Positions 35,760 to 45,353 of a stretch of 64,000 bases of DNA are shown here, piece after piece. A program made the position numbers and the translations under genes. Every line of letters begins with the position of its first letter. Positions within the stretch are counted from its first letter, which is position 1. The notes under the pieces are model-generated. The model searched no databases, was not told the origin of the DNA, and saw nothing but the letters and a program-made list of their open reading frames with translations. Source of the DNA: Aquimarina muelleri DSM 19832 (GTDB taxonomy: Bacteria; Bacteroidota; Bacteroidia; Flavobacteriales; Flavobacteriaceae); assembly GCF_000430665.1 (NCBI RefSeq), contig NZ_KE387190.1:9062-73061 (forward strand), written 5' to 3'.

Positions 35760-37004
35760 ATGACAACATCAGGAAAAATAGAGTTAATGGCTCCTGCAGG
35801 TAATTTTGAATCTCTACAAGCGGCAATAGATAATGGAGCTGACTCTATATATTTTGGAGTAGAGCAACTAAACATGCGTGCTCGTGCAAGTATTAATTTT
35901 ACTATTGATGATTTAACTGAAATTACTAAAAGGTGTGCAAAAAAAAATATTCGCACCTACCTTACTCTTAATACGATTATCTACGATCACGATCTGTCTA
36001 TTATAAAAACATTACTTAATGCTGCTAAGGAGGCTAATGTAACGGCTGTAATTGCTATGGATCAAGCAGTTATATCATATGCTCGACAGATTGATATGGA
36101 GATTCATATCTCTACACAAATTAACATCACTAATATTGAAACGGTTCGTTTTTATGCCATGTTTGCAGATACCATGGTGATGAGTAGAGAACTTAGTTTG
36201 CGCCAAGTAAAAAAGATGACAGAGCAGATTGAAAAAGAGCAAATCAAAGGACCATCTGGTAATTTGGTAGAGATCGAGATTTTTGGACATGGTGCTTTAT
36301 GTATGGCAGTATCCGGAAAATGTTACTTGAGTCTTCATTCGCATAACTCATCGGCTAACAGAGGAGCTTGCAAACAAAACTGTAGAAAAAAATATACTGT
36401 AATCGATCAGGATTCTGGTTTTGAAATAGAGGTAGATAATGAATATCTAATGTCTCCAAAGGATCTATGTACATTAGATTTTCTAGATCAGGTAATCGAT
36501 ACAGGTGTTAAAGTATTAAAAATAGAAGGTAGAGGGAGAGCTCCAGAATATGTTGCTACCGTAATCAAAACGTATAGAGAAGCCATTGATGCCTATTATG
36601 AAAAGGCATTTACAAAAGAAAAGATTCTTGATTGGATGGATCAGTTAAAGAAGGTATATAATCGAGGTTTCTGGAGTGGGTATTATTTAGGGCAAAAACT
36701 TGGAGAGTGGAGTGATGTTGATGGCTCTAAAGCGACTCAAAAGAAAGTATATATAGGAAAAGGGCAGCATTATTTTCCGAAAAATAAAATAGGAGAATTT
36801 AAAATTGAAGCGTATGACGTATCTATTGGAGATACCATACTAATTACAGGTCCAACCACAGGTACTAAGGAGTTTGAGCTTACAGAAATGTTTGTAAATA
36901 ATGAGCCACTAAAAAAAGCTAAAAAAGGAGACTCTTGTACTATACCATTAGATTTTAGAATTCGGTTATCAGATAAATTGTACAAAATTGTAAAGAATCA
37001 GTAA
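35760..37004 (+). CDS. trhP: U32-family protein, probable tRNA uridine-34 hydroxylase TrhP
   Basis: Peptidase U32 homologues of the TrhP/UbiUV group are iron-sulfur hydroxylases that need no oxygen. The 414-residue protein has IELMAPAGNFESLQAAIDNGADSIYFG at the N-terminus, the U32 signature EIFGHGALCMAVSGKCYLS and a second cysteine pair in RGACKQNCRKKY, four cysteines suited to a cluster. The C-terminal domain is the YegQ-like beta-barrel. A ferredoxin gene follows 3 bp later, a plausible electron partner. Confidence 0.85.
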   Translation: MTTSGKIELMAPAGNFESLQAAIDNGADSIYFGVEQLNMRARASINFTIDDLTEITKRCAKKNIRTYLTLNTIIYDHDLSIIKTLLNAAKEANVTAVIAMDQAVISYARQIDMEIHISTQINITNIETVRFYAMFADTMVMSRELSLRQVKKMTEQIEKEQIKGPSGNLVEIEIFGHGALCMAVSGKCYLSLHSHNSSANRGACKQNCRKKYTVIDQDSGFEIEVDNEYLMSPKDLCTLDFLDQVIDTGVKVLKIEGRGRAPEYVATVIKTYREAIDAYYEKAFTKEKILDWMDQLKKVYNRGFWSGYYLGQKLGEWSDVDGSKATQKKVYIGKGQHYFPKNKIGEFKIEAYDVSIGDTILITGPTTGTKEFELTEMFVNNEPLKKAKKGDSCTIPLDFRIRLSDKLYKIVKNQ

Positions 37005-37007
37005 TAC

Positions 37008-37238
37008 ATGGTAGTAGTAACATTGCAACGTAGTAAATGTATTGGGTGTAATTATTGTGTTGAACTCGCTCCAGAGCAGTTTCAGATGTCTAAAAAAGAT
37101 GGAAAAACGGTCTTATTGCATGCTACTGAAAAGAAAGGTTTTTTTACTACAAAATCGGCAGATAATACTATTCTAGATGCATGTGAACAAGCTACAAAAG
37201 CGTGCCCTGTTAAAATTATAACTACCAAAATGGTTTAA
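37008..37238 (+). CDS. Single [4Fe-4S] ferredoxin
   Basis: This 76-residue ferredoxin has CIGCNYC (residues 11-17) and the distant CP pair in ATKACPVKII, giving one four-iron cluster. It is coupled to the U32 hydroxylase gene and probably supplies its electrons. Confidence 0.9.
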   Translation: MVVVTLQRSKCIGCNYCVELAPEQFQMSKKDGKTVLLHATEKKGFFTTKSADNTILDACEQATKACPVKIITTKMV

Positions 37239-37292
37239 CCTAGTTTTTGTCTTAATTATTACCCCATTTCTCAAACAAGCCTTCTATTTTGA

Positions 37293-37559
37293 TTAGATTA
37301 TTAAAACTACGATTAACAAGATAGTCAAGTAGCAAATTACCGCAGATTTCCAAAATATATGCGCTTTTTTTAAATCCATAAAATAAAATGACACACCTAT
37401 AAATTTTAATGCAGATAGTAACAGAATTATGGAAGGAATATTATTATCTGCTACGCTATAGGTTAATCCTGAAACAATAGTTAGAACTATTAAAAGTACG
37501 TAAGTAATAATTATATGTTTTTTCATTTGCTGTATTTTTTTTAGAGCTATAGATTTCAA
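37293..37559 (-). CDS. Cytochrome oxidase subunit IV-like protein (NorF-like)
   Basis: This 88-residue protein has three hydrophobic segments and the LSALKFIGVSFYFMDLKKAHIFWK pattern of subunit IV/NorF-like proteins. It ends the leftward nor cluster, 9 bp after the subunit III-like gene. NorEF improve NO reductase activity in other denitrifiers. Confidence 0.75.
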   Translation of the reverse strand: MKSIALKKIQQMKKHIIITYVLLIVLTIVSGLTYSVADNNIPSIILLLSALKFIGVSFYFMDLKKAHIFWKSAVICYLTILLIVVLII

Positions 37560-37568
37560 TTCATGATA

Positions 37569-38144
37569 TCAAAAAAACAAATAAATGACAGGAAAGATTA
37601 GCAGCCATATCAAATCACACATATGCCAAAATGTAGCGCTTGATTCGAAATCTTCAATACTTGTTTTTTCCTTAACTAATCCAAAATATGTAGACCCCAA
37701 TATTACTAACCCAACTATAATATGTATGACATGAAATAAGGTGAGCAACCAGTAAAATGTAAAAAATAAGTTATAATTAATACTTTGACCTATGTCTATT
37801 TTTGCTTTGTACTCAATGGTTTTTACTATTAAAAACAACATTCCAAATAACATTGTAATTAATAAGAATTTTTTTGACTTTTGTTTATTACCTGTTTTTA
37901 AATAAAGAACAGAAATAGCCATACAAAAACCACTTGTTAATAAAATAATTGTATTGATAACTCCATAAACTGGATTTAATAATAATCTCGATTCATGAAA
38001 AAGGTTTGGTTCTTGTTTACCGCAATAAACCATAGCCACTATACCCATTCCAAAAGTTATTAGTTCTAAAAAGATAATGATCCACATAAGGATTCCTCCT
38101 GGGGGGAAGTATATATTCTTAGCATCTATTTGTTGTATATTCAT
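37569..38144 (-). CDS. norE: Cytochrome oxidase subunit III-like protein (NorE)
   Basis: The start at 38144 (MNIQQIDAKNIYFPPGG) leaves 191 residues and the usual NorE N-terminus; nine upstream codons look spurious. Five hydrophobic segments, with FPPGGILMWIIIFLELITFG, IKTIEYKAKI-type helix and HVIHIIVGLVILG, match subunit III of haem-copper oxidases. It lacks catalytic centres and is thought to assist NorCB. It lies in the nor cluster after norD. Confidence 0.82.
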   Translation of the reverse strand: MNIQQIDAKNIYFPPGGILMWIIIFLELITFGMGIVAMVYCGKQEPNLFHESRLLLNPVYGVINTIILLTSGFCMAISVLYLKTGNKQKSKKFLLITMLFGMLFLIVKTIEYKAKIDIGQSINYNLFFTFYWLLTLFHVIHIIVGLVILGSTYFGLVKEKTSIEDFESSATFWHMCDLIWLLIFPVIYLFF

Positions 38145-38239
38145 TTTTTTTTTTATTTCTTGATGGATCAATATATATTAGTTTATTCTCAATCCAGTAG
38201 TTGCTTTTATATGGAAACTAGTTGAAAATTAAGCCGTTT

Positions 38240-40009
38240 TTAAGTTTGATATTTTATTTTTTCGTACAATTTTACCAACGATTGTAAAAGCTCTATAGGT
38301 GTTGTAAGAATTTGATAATGATTATGTCCAAACATTTGTGGTAAATAGTATTTTGCCTGAGCTTCTATAGCTAATGCATACGAGTTTATCTGTCTTTGAT
38401 TTAGCTCTCTTAAAGCCTGTTTTACATCATTTATTCCATATTTACCCTCATACTTATCAAAATCATTAGGTTTTCCGTCAGAAATAAGAATAACCCATTT
38501 ATTTTTGGTGTCTCGTTGATCTAGTAACGTTCCTGAATGTCTAAGTGCGGCACCAATTCGAGTATAACCACAAGGGGATATTGACCCTATTTTAAATTTA
38601 GCTTTATTCCAATCTTCATCAAATCCTTTTAGTGTGATATAGGTTGAATAGTTTCTGGTTTTAGAATAAAAGCACTGTATAGAGAAATCCACATTAAATT
38701 CTTCCAGAATTTCTCCGAAAATAATAGATACTTGTTTTTCTACATCAATAACCTTATTTCCAGCAGCATATCCATCACTAGATAAACTAATATCTAATAA
38801 AATTAGAATAGAGATATCTTTTTCTTTTTTTCGTTTGGATAAATAAATTTTATCTGATGGGGTGTGTCCCGAATGTACATCAGTAAATAGGTCGGTAACC
38901 ATATCTAAATCAAACTCTTCTCCCTGAATCTGTCTACGATGTTGTTGATATTTATTATTTACCGAAGCTAATATTTTACGTAAGCTTGTTAATGTTGAAG
39001 CATTTTTATGTATAGTTTTTTTGTAATATGCTACATCTGTTTCTATTTGATTTTTAGGATATACCTTACAAAAATCAGGTTTGTATACACGTTTAGAAAA
39101 ATTCCATTCATCATAAGTTACATGATATCCCTTGGTATTGGTTTCTATACTTTCAGAAATTGTAGTGTTTTCTACAAAATCAGCTTGGTATATAGAGTGT
39201 GTAGGATCATCTACCCGAACAGTATGTTTCATTGTAAGTTCTTCTAATGCATTAGCATGCTCTTCTATATCATCATCTCCATCAAAATCACGCCACCCAC
39301 TTTCATACTCTTCTGCGGTTTCTACTTTTTCAAAATTATGAGTGAGTACATAATCTTCCTGAGTTTTTTTATCTACTTCTATATTTATAATCTCTTCTAC
39401 AGCATTAGCTTTTATAACAGTCTGTATTTCATTTTGAATAGCCTCTTGTGCTTTTTCTGAAAAATTCTTTAGTACTTTTTTGGAGGTTAACAATACATCA
39501 TTGCACATCCATTTACCATATATAAAAGTATAATCTACCTGATTTTCTTTGGATGGTATTGCTTCAAAATGTGCTTTCAATTTATGATATATCTTTTCTG
39601 TAAAAGGAAATTGATTTTTAGCTTCAGAGAGGATTTGATTAGATGTTTCTCTAGATTTATTTCGGGCATCTTCTAATGTGTATTCATCTGTAGGTATAAA
39701 ATTGAATCTTAAATTTTTCTGAATAGACAAATACACAATTCTAAACAGGTAAAACAACACATTTTCTTCTATAGTTACAAATTCTGAAAAATGAGTAGGT
39801 AAGAAATAGTTATTATTTTTGTATCCTCCTTCTCTCTCTGCTTCAAAAATCTCTATTGTTTCTCCTGTAATAGCACGAGCCAGAATAGTTAATCGAGGTT
39901 TTATATCTTCTAATTTAACAAGATGTAATATTTTTTTCTGCGACTTTTTTTTTCTAATTTTAAGAAAGTTAACTATTTTGCTATATAGATATTCGTCTGG
40001 TTCAAACAT
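38240..40009 (-). CDS. norD: NorD, von Willebrand A-domain protein
   Basis: NorD works with the AAA+ protein NorQ to insert non-haem iron into NorB. The 589-residue protein has a long N-terminal helical region and a C-terminal VWA domain with the metal-ion site DISLSSD (in ILILLDISLSSDGYAAG), ending LISDGKPNDFDKYEGKYG. It starts 9 bp after norQ. Confidence 0.9.
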   Translation of the reverse strand: MFEPDEYLYSKIVNFLKIRKKKSQKKILHLVKLEDIKPRLTILARAITGETIEIFEAEREGGYKNNNYFLPTHFSEFVTIEENVLFYLFRIVYLSIQKNLRFNFIPTDEYTLEDARNKSRETSNQILSEAKNQFPFTEKIYHKLKAHFEAIPSKENQVDYTFIYGKWMCNDVLLTSKKVLKNFSEKAQEAIQNEIQTVIKANAVEEIINIEVDKKTQEDYVLTHNFEKVETAEEYESGWRDFDGDDDIEEHANALEELTMKHTVRVDDPTHSIYQADFVENTTISESIETNTKGYHVTYDEWNFSKRVYKPDFCKVYPKNQIETDVAYYKKTIHKNASTLTSLRKILASVNNKYQQHRRQIQGEEFDLDMVTDLFTDVHSGHTPSDKIYLSKRKKEKDISILILLDISLSSDGYAAGNKVIDVEKQVSIIFGEILEEFNVDFSIQCFYSKTRNYSTYITLKGFDEDWNKAKFKIGSISPCGYTRIGAALRHSGTLLDQRDTKNKWVILISDGKPNDFDKYEGKYGINDVKQALRELNQRQINSYALAIEAQAKYYLPQMFGHNHYQILTTPIELLQSLVKLYEKIKYQT

Positions 40010-40018
40010 AGAAATTAG

Positions 40019-40870
40019 TTATATCATTAAATCACACAAATCAGTTAATGCATTTGTTATTTCCAAATCGTCTGTAAGTGGTTCTACAACAGCAACTTTA
40101 ACAGAAAGGCGTTTTGGTAATCCAGAGTGTATTAATTTTGCAGCATCTACTAGTAGTCTTGTAGAAACTGTTTCTGTCAATCCTAATTCGGTAAGATTTC
40201 TTATTTTAGTTGCAATATGTACCAGTTTTTTTGCTAATGCCTCTTCTATGCCTGTTTCATTTTCTATAATCTCTGATTCGATTTGTGGAGATGGATATTG
40301 AAATGATATTGCAATAAATCGTTGTCTGGTAGATGGTTTTAATTCTTTGAACCCTTTTTGATATCCTGGATTGAAGGATGCAACCAAGATAAAGTCTTGA
40401 TGTGCTTTTATGTTTTTTCCCAATTTATCTATAAATAATTCTCTTCTATGATCTGTTAATGAATGAATTGCTACTATTACATCTGGTCTTGCTTCAGCAA
40501 TTTCGTCTAAATAAATAATAGCACCTTCTTTTACCGCTTTTGTTAAAGGGCCATTTATCCATATTGTTTCTGCTCCTTTAATAATATAACGCCCTATCAG
40601 ATCTGTAGATGAGGTTTCTTCATGACAAGAAATTGTGATTAGTTTTTTTTCTAATTTATATGCTATATATTCAACAAATCTTGTTTTTCCAGTTCCTGTA
40701 GGGCCTTTTAAAAGTATTGGGAGTTTGTTTTTATAAGCATGTTCAAAAACCTCTATCTCTTTTGCGATAGGTCTGTAAAATGGTTTTTGAGGTGTTATTT
40801 TAATAGTTGTTTTTGATACTATTGTTTTGTTACCATTAATAGGGGAGGTATGTCTTGATAAATTGCTCAT
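40019..40870 (-). CDS. norQ: NorQ, MoxR-type AAA+ ATPase
   Basis: NorQ remodels the NO reductase during cofactor insertion. The 283-residue protein has Walker A LKGPTGTGKTRFVE, Walker B AIIYLDEIAEARPDV, sensor region VASFNPGYQKGFKEL and the arginine finger area STRQRF. It precedes norD by 9 bp. The 190-bp gap to norB suggests a separate or secondary promoter, but I find no operator there. Confidence 0.92.
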   Translation of the reverse strand: MSNLSRHTSPINGNKTIVSKTTIKITPQKPFYRPIAKEIEVFEHAYKNKLPILLKGPTGTGKTRFVEYIAYKLEKKLITISCHEETSSTDLIGRYIIKGAETIWINGPLTKAVKEGAIIYLDEIAEARPDVIVAIHSLTDHRRELFIDKLGKNIKAHQDFILVASFNPGYQKGFKELKPSTRQRFIAISFQYPSPQIESEIIENETGIEEALAKKLVHIATKIRNLTELGLTETVSTRLLVDAAKLIHSGLPKRLSVKVAVVEPLTDDLEITNALTDLCDLMI

Positions 40871-41061
40871 GATATTGATGTTTTCTTAATTAAAGAAGGC
40901 CTAAAAAGATAGTATTAGTGATAAATAAAAAGCACCAGATTATTAACTATATTAACTGTTTTATCACTTTAACTTTGATATGTAAACTACACCTCTTGAG
41001 GCAAAGAGAATATAGATACATGTTCATTACTTTTTAGACCTTTCATTATATATTTTTGCTA

Positions 41062-42402
41062 TTAATCTTCAAGAATTACCATAGCTTCGTCATTTGGACG
41101 GCCATGTTTTATGAAATCAATTATATATAATATGATTCCTGTAGTAAATAAAGTTGCACAAAGGATTAGTACTACAAAATGAATACTAATCTCTTTTTGT
41201 ACAGCCATAAATTCCATTTTAAATTTACGTTCTAAATATACCTGAGCAACACCAGCGACACCAAAAGCTACTGTCATGCCTATCATTCCTATATTTGCAA
41301 TCCAGAATGAAGCTCTACCTCTTGCACTATTGTATAGTTTTCTTCCTGTTAAATTAGGTAGAGAATAACTAATAATAGCGAGTACTATCATTGCATATGC
41401 TCCCCAAAAGGCAAGGTGGCCATGCATAGCAGTAACTAAGGTTCCGTGAGTATATAGATTAGTTTGTGGTAATGTATGTGCAAAACCTAGTAGTCCTGCC
41501 CCTACAAATGAAACAATCGCTGATCCTATAGTCCAGAATAAAGCTATAGTATTAGGGTGTTTTTTTTCTCCTTTTCGATACATATTTACAGCAAAAAGTG
41601 CCATTGCTAAGAAAGCTAAAGGTTCTAATGCTGAAAATATACCTCCTACAATTAACCATATTTTATTAACTCCAATATAATAGTAATGATGTCCTGTGCC
41701 TAATACTCCAGATAGGAAAGTTAATCCTACAATTACATAGAGCCATTTTTCAATAACTTCTCGATCTACTCCTGTAAGCTTAATTAGTAAGAAAGAAAGG
41801 ATACCTCCCATGATCAACTCCCATACACCTTCTACCCATAAATGAACCACCCACCAGCGAAAAAAGGAGTCCGTAACTTGGCTATCAAATGGTAACATCC
41901 CAGGTAAGTATAACAATGCAGCAAATAGTAATCCCATAGAGAGAACCAATGCAGTGGTCGTTCGTCGTTTTCCTTTAAAAAGAGTTGCTAGTATTAACCC
42001 TAAGAATAATAATACATTAATAACAACCAAGAAATCTAATTGCCTGGGTATTTCTAAAAATTTACGTCCTTCCCACCAATTAAAATGATATCCAATTATA
42101 GCTGTCACTCCAACTAAAGCAAGTGAAATTAGCTGTATATAGGCAAGTTTTACATTAACTAGTTCGTGCTGGGCTTCCTCTGGTATAATATAATATGCAG
42201 CTCCCATAAAACCAGATAATAACCAAACTACTAATAAATTAGTATGAACTGCTCGTGCTGTGTTAAAAGGAATAAACTCATGTAGCCCATCCATTCCAAT
42301 ACGAGCAAAGCCCATAATAAATCCATAGATAATTTGTAAGATTAATAATAGCATGGATAGCGCAAAAAACCAATAAGCTACTTTTTGAGATTTATATTTC
42401 AT
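41062..42402 (-). CDS. norB: Nitric oxide reductase subunit B
   Basis: NorB reduces two NO to N2O at a haem b3-iron centre. The 446-residue protein has twelve hydrophobic segments with the expected ligands: RAVHTNLLVVWLLSG (haem His), WWVVHLWVEGVWELI (FeB His and glutamates), TGHHYYYIG (FeB histidines) and TAMHGHLAFWGAY (haem histidines). It follows norC by 24 bp, forming the cytochrome c-dependent enzyme. Confidence 0.96.
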   Translation of the reverse strand: MKYKSQKVAYWFFALSMLLLILQIIYGFIMGFARIGMDGLHEFIPFNTARAVHTNLLVVWLLSGFMGAAYYIIPEEAQHELVNVKLAYIQLISLALVGVTAIIGYHFNWWEGRKFLEIPRQLDFLVVINVLLFLGLILATLFKGKRRTTTALVLSMGLLFAALLYLPGMLPFDSQVTDSFFRWWVVHLWVEGVWELIMGGILSFLLIKLTGVDREVIEKWLYVIVGLTFLSGVLGTGHHYYYIGVNKIWLIVGGIFSALEPLAFLAMALFAVNMYRKGEKKHPNTIALFWTIGSAIVSFVGAGLLGFAHTLPQTNLYTHGTLVTAMHGHLAFWGAYAMIVLAIISYSLPNLTGRKLYNSARGRASFWIANIGMIGMTVAFGVAGVAQVYLERKFKMEFMAVQKEISIHFVVLILCATLFTTGIILYIIDFIKHGRPNDEAMVILED

Positions 42403-42426
42403 AATTATTTATGCTTTTTTAATTAA

Positions 42427-42861
42427 TTAATCTTTGTCTTTTGCTAAGGGTGACACAACTGTTTCAAAACCGTTAAGATCAATATCGTCTATCCAATCAA
42501 AAAAGGCTATTATATCATCAGCATCCTCTTTAGAAAAACCATAAGCAACCATTTTTCTCTCATTTGGAGCCCAAGGAACAGGTGTCATTAATACAGCTCT
42601 TACATATCCTTCTCCTCTACGATCCAGAACTTTAGTTAACTCAGGAGCATAGTAACCACCTTCTCCTAAAAGAGTATGACACCCCATACAATTATTGGTT
42701 TCCCATAGGTATTTGCCGCGTACTACTTGTTCTGTTATATTAGTATAATTTGATTGATCTTGTTCTTCACTAAAAGAGTAGATAGTCAATCCAATAAAAG
42801 CCAAAAAAGTGACTAATGTTCCTCCTAAAAAGAAATTACGTGCTTGTTTTTTAGATAACAT
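42427..42861 (-). CDS. norC: Nitric oxide reductase subunit C
   Basis: NorC is the membrane-anchored cytochrome c that feeds electrons to NorB. The 144-residue protein has an N-terminal transmembrane anchor (FFLGGTLVTFLAFIGLTIYSF), the haem site CMGCHTLLGEGGYYAPEL, and a distal methionine probably in NERKMVAYGF. It is the first gene of the norCB operon and has its own operator. Confidence 0.95.
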   Translation of the reverse strand: MLSKKQARNFFLGGTLVTFLAFIGLTIYSFSEEQDQSNYTNITEQVVRGKYLWETNNCMGCHTLLGEGGYYAPELTKVLDRRGEGYVRAVLMTPVPWAPNERKMVAYGFSKEDADDIIAFFDWIDDIDLNGFETVVSPLAKDKD

Positions 42862-42887
42862 AGTTATTTTAATTTTAATTAACTATA

Positions 42888-42906
42888 AAAAGACCTTTTT
42901 ATCTTT
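42888..42906 (-). promoter_or_regulatory. Start-site element of norC
   Basis: Identical over 19 bases to the nirK element at 25545-25563, reading AAAGATAAAAAGGTCTTTT on the minus strand. It begins at or just after the predicted transcript start. Confidence 0.6.
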
Positions 42907-42913
42907 ATTTAAA

Positions 42914-42957
42914 CAAATATATAAGAGTATTATTTTATGAAATATGATTTATATCAT
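42914..42957 (-). promoter_or_regulatory. norC promoter with ATGAY-N4-RTCAT operator
   Basis: The operator ATGATTTATATCAT is at 42944-42957 and the -7 box TATATTTG on the minus strand at 42921-42914, with the fixed 36.5-bp spacing. The site lies in the short gap after nrdD. Confidence 0.8.
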
Positions 42958-42981
42958 ATTTTAATATTTATCATAAGAGTA

Positions 42982-44856
42982 TTACTTCTTAACTTCAAAC
43001 TTAGAATTAAGATTTGTATAATCTTGTTTTTGTAGATTTTTTAAAGTTTTACTTCTTTTGTTTGTTAAAGTATTTTTAGGTTGCTTTTTATGATAATATC
43101 TAAGATCATGTTCTTGTTGACGTCCAGAACTAAAACTGGATACTCTTTTTAAATAACCAATTACTCGTGTTGCATGATCTACATTTTTTGATTTACAATT
43201 TGTGCATATATACATGGTCTGTTTATTTATATACTCACAATCATTACAAATTGTAATTTTAATATTAAAACAAAAATAATTACAACCTGCGTTTGCTGTA
43301 GCATGTATCAATTTTATAAAACCTTCTTTATTAGGAGTTTCTTCAAGATTAAGATGTAAAGCAGAGCCACCATCTAAATATTGTATGATTTCTTTGCCAT
43401 GTAATAATATTTTATCTAATGTGTTTGTCTGTAGATCTTCTACTACATAAAAGTATGAATTATAGCAATCTCTTGGCACGTATAACCCATCTTCTTTATC
43501 CCATTTTGCATTTTTTACTCCTAGATTTTCAGCAGGAACAAATTCTGTATTAAACATATACCCATAGATTTGTTTTCCTCTTTTATTTTCTTCATAAATT
43601 GATTTGAGGTATTTATTTACAAAATTCTTATATTTTGTGTTATTTCTTACTTCTATGCCTTGGCTTTCGGCAGCTTCTACCATTCCATTAATTCCAACTG
43701 TTAAAAATTGTTTATCTAATGATATGAATCCTGCATTATATACGGGTAGTAGATCTGATGTTTGATATTCTTCTATTAGCTTTCTATAGGCTACCTGATA
43801 CTTGTGTACTTTTCGGACTTCTTCGATAACGTTTGCTTCTTTTTGTATTAACCGGTTCATATTAAGAGTGATTACATTTATAGAGCCTGTAGCTACACCG
43901 CCAGCACCTAGGGAATAACTAAAGGTGTTGTCGCTAATTTCATTACGTAATCGGCAGCAGGATGCCAAACTATCAGCATTTTCGGATTGGTAAATAAAAA
44001 AAGAATTTCCTTCACTTAACTCTTGCGCACACATTTTTGTAAATTCGGTATCTACAGGTTTTCCGTTTTTTACAAGCATTGCAGCCGTTACTACAGGAAA
44101 AGTGAGTATTGCTTTATTGCGTTCTTCATTAAACCATTTCATAAAAAATACTTGTAACTTTTTCACACTTTCCCATTGTGGTCTGGTCATATTTGGAAAT
44201 ACAAAATCGTTAAACATGCTTGTAAAATAAGCTTCATCATATAAAGAAATATTCCAGAATACGGATTGGTATCCTCTGGCAGCAGCAGGTTGGTTAATAG
44301 CGTATACGACATGTTGTAAATGGTTAGCTATTAGTTTTTTATTGGTTTCAAGGTAATGTACCCCATAGTCCTTAGTAGCAAAATGGTCAAAATACATTAA
44401 AAACTCTACCGTAGCCAGTGCTCCTGCAAATTGCGAACTTATTGCAAAAACAAGATTTACAAATTCTCCACAAAAACTCTCTAAATGCTGTGGAGCCTTG
44501 CTTTCTCCTCCCAACTTGGTAAGCCCATCAAACAAAAAGGGGTACATACTAATGGAAACACAATAAGGCTTCAGAGAAGTTTCATCATGTACGTATATTT
44601 CATGTTCTTCTATTTGTCGGGTGTATTCATTGGCTAAATCTTCGCCAAAAAGCGAAGCTATTTTTCGTTTTACCAAAGCCCTATTTACTTGAATATTAAT
44701 ATCCTTATTCAACTCTGCTTCCATGGTTGCAATATTCTTGGATGTTACATTTGCATTGGCATCAACTTTAGATCCATCTGCGGCATTATTTGAGTGGATA
44801 TAATCATCTATGAAATGAATTTTTTTATTTACTTGTTCATCTGTTAATCGTATCAT
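42982..44856 (-). CDS. nrdD: Anaerobic ribonucleoside-triphosphate reductase
   Basis: NrdD makes deoxyribonucleotides without oxygen using a glycyl radical. The 624-residue protein has the substrate cysteines in SLASCCRLRNE, a zinc site CNDC...CTNC (in ITICNDCEYINKQTMYICTNC), and the glycyl radical loop TRVIGYLKRVSSF with Gly567. No N-terminal ATP cone is evident. The tail after the radical site is about 57 residues, longer than usual. It starts 5 bp after nrdG. Confidence 0.94.
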   Translation of the reverse strand: MIRLTDEQVNKKIHFIDDYIHSNNAADGSKVDANANVTSKNIATMEAELNKDINIQVNRALVKRKIASLFGEDLANEYTRQIEEHEIYVHDETSLKPYCVSISMYPFLFDGLTKLGGESKAPQHLESFCGEFVNLVFAISSQFAGALATVEFLMYFDHFATKDYGVHYLETNKKLIANHLQHVVYAINQPAAARGYQSVFWNISLYDEAYFTSMFNDFVFPNMTRPQWESVKKLQVFFMKWFNEERNKAILTFPVVTAAMLVKNGKPVDTEFTKMCAQELSEGNSFFIYQSENADSLASCCRLRNEISDNTFSYSLGAGGVATGSINVITLNMNRLIQKEANVIEEVRKVHKYQVAYRKLIEEYQTSDLLPVYNAGFISLDKQFLTVGINGMVEAAESQGIEVRNNTKYKNFVNKYLKSIYEENKRGKQIYGYMFNTEFVPAENLGVKNAKWDKEDGLYVPRDCYNSYFYVVEDLQTNTLDKILLHGKEIIQYLDGGSALHLNLEETPNKEGFIKLIHATANAGCNYFCFNIKITICNDCEYINKQTMYICTNCKSKNVDHATRVIGYLKRVSSFSSGRQQEHDLRYYHKKQPKNTLTNKRSKTLKNLQKQDYTNLNSKFEVKK

Positions 44857-44861
44857 GTATT

Positions 44862-45311
44862 TTAATTTTTAATAAATAGATAATTGAGTATTTTATTGGT
44901 TTTTACTTCTATAAATTTTTGGTTAGTTTTTTTGTTTTCTAATCCCCCTAATGATGGATTCCATTTTCCTGTTTTGATCCATGTAAGTTCAGCTAGCAAT
45001 TCTATAGATACTTGATCTTCTCCTGTATATAGACAGGTTTTATAATTCCTCTTTTTTGATAATTTCAGAAAAACTATCAATTCTTCATTATGCCATTCCC
45101 CGCCCATAAAAAGTACGCAGGTCGCTAGGTTTGCATATTGTTTAAGTAAAGTTTCAAATAAACTTACAGTAAGTAATGAACCACTATTTTTTTTCCATAA
45201 ATAAGGAGAATGACAACCTTTACATCGAATTGTGCATCCTGAAATAGAAAAACAAAGACTTATTTCTCCGGGAACTTCCTGAAACACGATTTGAAAGCTA
45301 TAATAATACAT
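44862..45311 (-). CDS. nrdG: Anaerobic ribonucleotide reductase activase, radical SAM
   Basis: NrdG generates the glycyl radical on NrdD. The 149-residue protein has the radical SAM cluster motif CTIRCKGC (in SGCTIRCKGCHSPYLW) and the FMGGEW segment that binds S-adenosylmethionine. It is the first gene of nrdG-nrdD and carries the start-site element shared with nirK and norC, but no clear operator. Confidence 0.93.
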   Translation of the reverse strand: MYYYSFQIVFQEVPGEISLCFSISGCTIRCKGCHSPYLWKKNSGSLLTVSLFETLLKQYANLATCVLFMGGEWHNEELIVFLKLSKKRNYKTCLYTGEDQVSIELLAELTWIKTGKWNPSLGGLENKKTNQKFIEVKTNKILNYLFIKN

Positions 45312-45324
45312 TATTAATAATAAT

Positions 45325-45353
45325 AAAAGATCTTTTTATCTTTTATAAAAATA
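45325..45353 (-). promoter_or_regulatory. nrdG promoter and start-site element
   Basis: The element AAAGATAAAAAGATCTTTT (45325-45343, minus strand) differs in one base from those of nirK and norC. Just upstream is TATTTTTA (45353-45346), one base off the -7 consensus. At the expected operator position only an ATGA half-site is seen. Confidence 0.5.

Noticed and set aside
38160..38171. FNR-like TTGAT..ATCAA site before norE
   Set aside because: Only two bases separate the half-sites instead of four, and no -7 box stands at the spacing seen for the other six sites.
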